64,000 bases of DNA, taken from positions 1-64,000 of the forward strand of contig CALISD010000025.1 of the NCBI GenBank assembly GCA_938041955.1, written 5' to 3'. Within the stretch, counting starts at the first letter, position 1; every line of letters begins with the position of its first letter. Under the pieces are notes generated by a model. It worked only from the letters and a program-made list of their open reading frames with translations, was not told the origin of the DNA and ran no database searches. The translations under genes were made by a program, and so were the position numbers. Shown piece by piece: positions 63,760 through 64,000 of this stretch. This DNA comes from an uncultured Granulosicoccaceae bacterium. GTDB lineage: Bacteria > Pseudomonadota > Gammaproteobacteria > Granulosicoccales > Granulosicoccaceae.

Positions 63760-64000
63760 TCACGTTTCGCTATTAGGATGCTTCGTCTGCCAATGCTCAG
63801 CAATTTCAATTCTTCTCGCCAGCCACACATCAGGATTCGATTTTATGTAGTCCAGAAACCGCCTTACCGCTAGCGCCCGACCAGGCCGACCCGCTAGCCG
63901 ACAATGCAATCCAACCGACATCATTCGCGGTGTATCCCCACCTTCCTCTAACAGCATATCGAAGCTGTCTTTCAGATAGGTAAAAAATTGATCGCCAGAG
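63760..64000 (-). CDS. PuuE/allantoinase-like polysaccharide deacetylase, C-terminal part (cut by window edge)
   Basis: Only the last ~80 residues are inside the window; the frame stays open to 64000. The sequence reads YLKDSFDMLLEEGGDTPRMMSVGLHCRLAGRPGRALAVRRFLDYI, then VWLARRIEIAEHW. This is the C-terminus of the cofactor-free PuuE-type allantoinase branch of the polysaccharide deacetylase family. GLHCRLxGRPGR and RRIxIAxHW are its hallmarks. The enzyme opens allantoin to allantoate, or a relative substrate, in the cytosol. The rest lies beyond the window, so the metal-binding motifs cannot be checked. Confidence 0.8.
   Translation of the reverse strand, partial: SGDQFFTYLKDSFDMLLEEGGDTPRMMSVGLHCRLAGRPGRALAVRRFLDYIKSNPDVWLARRIEIAEHWQTKHPNSET

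Overview
The window looks like chromosome from a free-living, probably marine, gammaproteobacterium. Adjacent clpS/clpA, infA beside a YqiB-type DUF1249 gene, a dusA-type dihydrouridine synthase, an 822-residue FadE acyl-CoA dehydrogenase and type I pantothenate kinase are all gammaproteobacterial traits. The many solute-binding-protein transporters (tripartite tricarboxylate, betaine ABC, branched-chain-type ABC, tungstate ABC) suit a heterotroph living on dissolved organic matter. The genus cannot be fixed from sequence alone. No rRNA, tRNA, CRISPR array, phage or complete insertion sequence was recognised.

Layout. 1-5310 is sparse: glutaredoxin, an unknown protein, an O-methyltransferase (plus a decayed fragment of a related gene near 160-225), a secreted SnoaL-like protein, and intergenic DNA rich in two dispersed repeat families. 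5311-8075 holds a secreted protein ending in Asp/Gly/Trp repeats and a secreted sulfatase-modifying-factor-like protein. 8076-11015 is a tctC-tctA-tctB transporter operon. 11686-21261 holds mostly single genes: a DUF6880-like protein, a YfaZ-like outer-membrane protein, a fumarate-reductase-type flavoprotein, an SRPBCC protein, a membrane protein with an HExxH motif, a secreted metallo-beta-lactamase-fold hydrolase, a GlcG-like protein and a PDZ membrane protein. 21389-25485 is an amine or amino-acid module (MFS transporter, aminotransferase, divergent FAD oxidase). 25844-27596 encodes a spondin-domain protein and a SOUL lipoprotein.

27805-32372 is a glycine-betaine-type operon (binding protein, ATPase, permease with an unusual N-terminal extension), followed by an AEC-family permease. 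An isochorismatase-type hydrolase and a zinc-free alcohol dehydrogenase-like gene follow. 34713-45651 is a large leftward acyl-CoA ligase and transport island: AMP-forming ligase, LivG, LivH, LivM, binding protein, LivF, PaaK-like ligase and acetoacetyl-CoA synthetase. The likely logic is uptake of an organic or aromatic acid coupled to CoA activation.

45941-55736 is housekeeping: serS, crcB, a DUF4124 protein, DUF1249, infA, clpA, clpS, fadE, folE. 55737-56267 is another repeat-rich spacer. 56268-59386 is a tungstate uptake operon in the order tupB-tupC-tupA, facing a regulator that joins a helix-turn-helix to a binding-protein-like sensor domain. dusA, a DUF937 protein with 11-residue Ala/Gly/Asn repeats, and coaA follow. 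The window ends inside a PuuE/allantoinase-like deacetylase gene.

The most unusual items are the two intergenic repeat families, the D-x-D-G-D-G-W-G-W secreted proteins, the extended betaine permease, the tungstate operon with its putative one-component sensor and operator-like dyad, and hairpins placed just after the binding-protein genes of two ABC operons.
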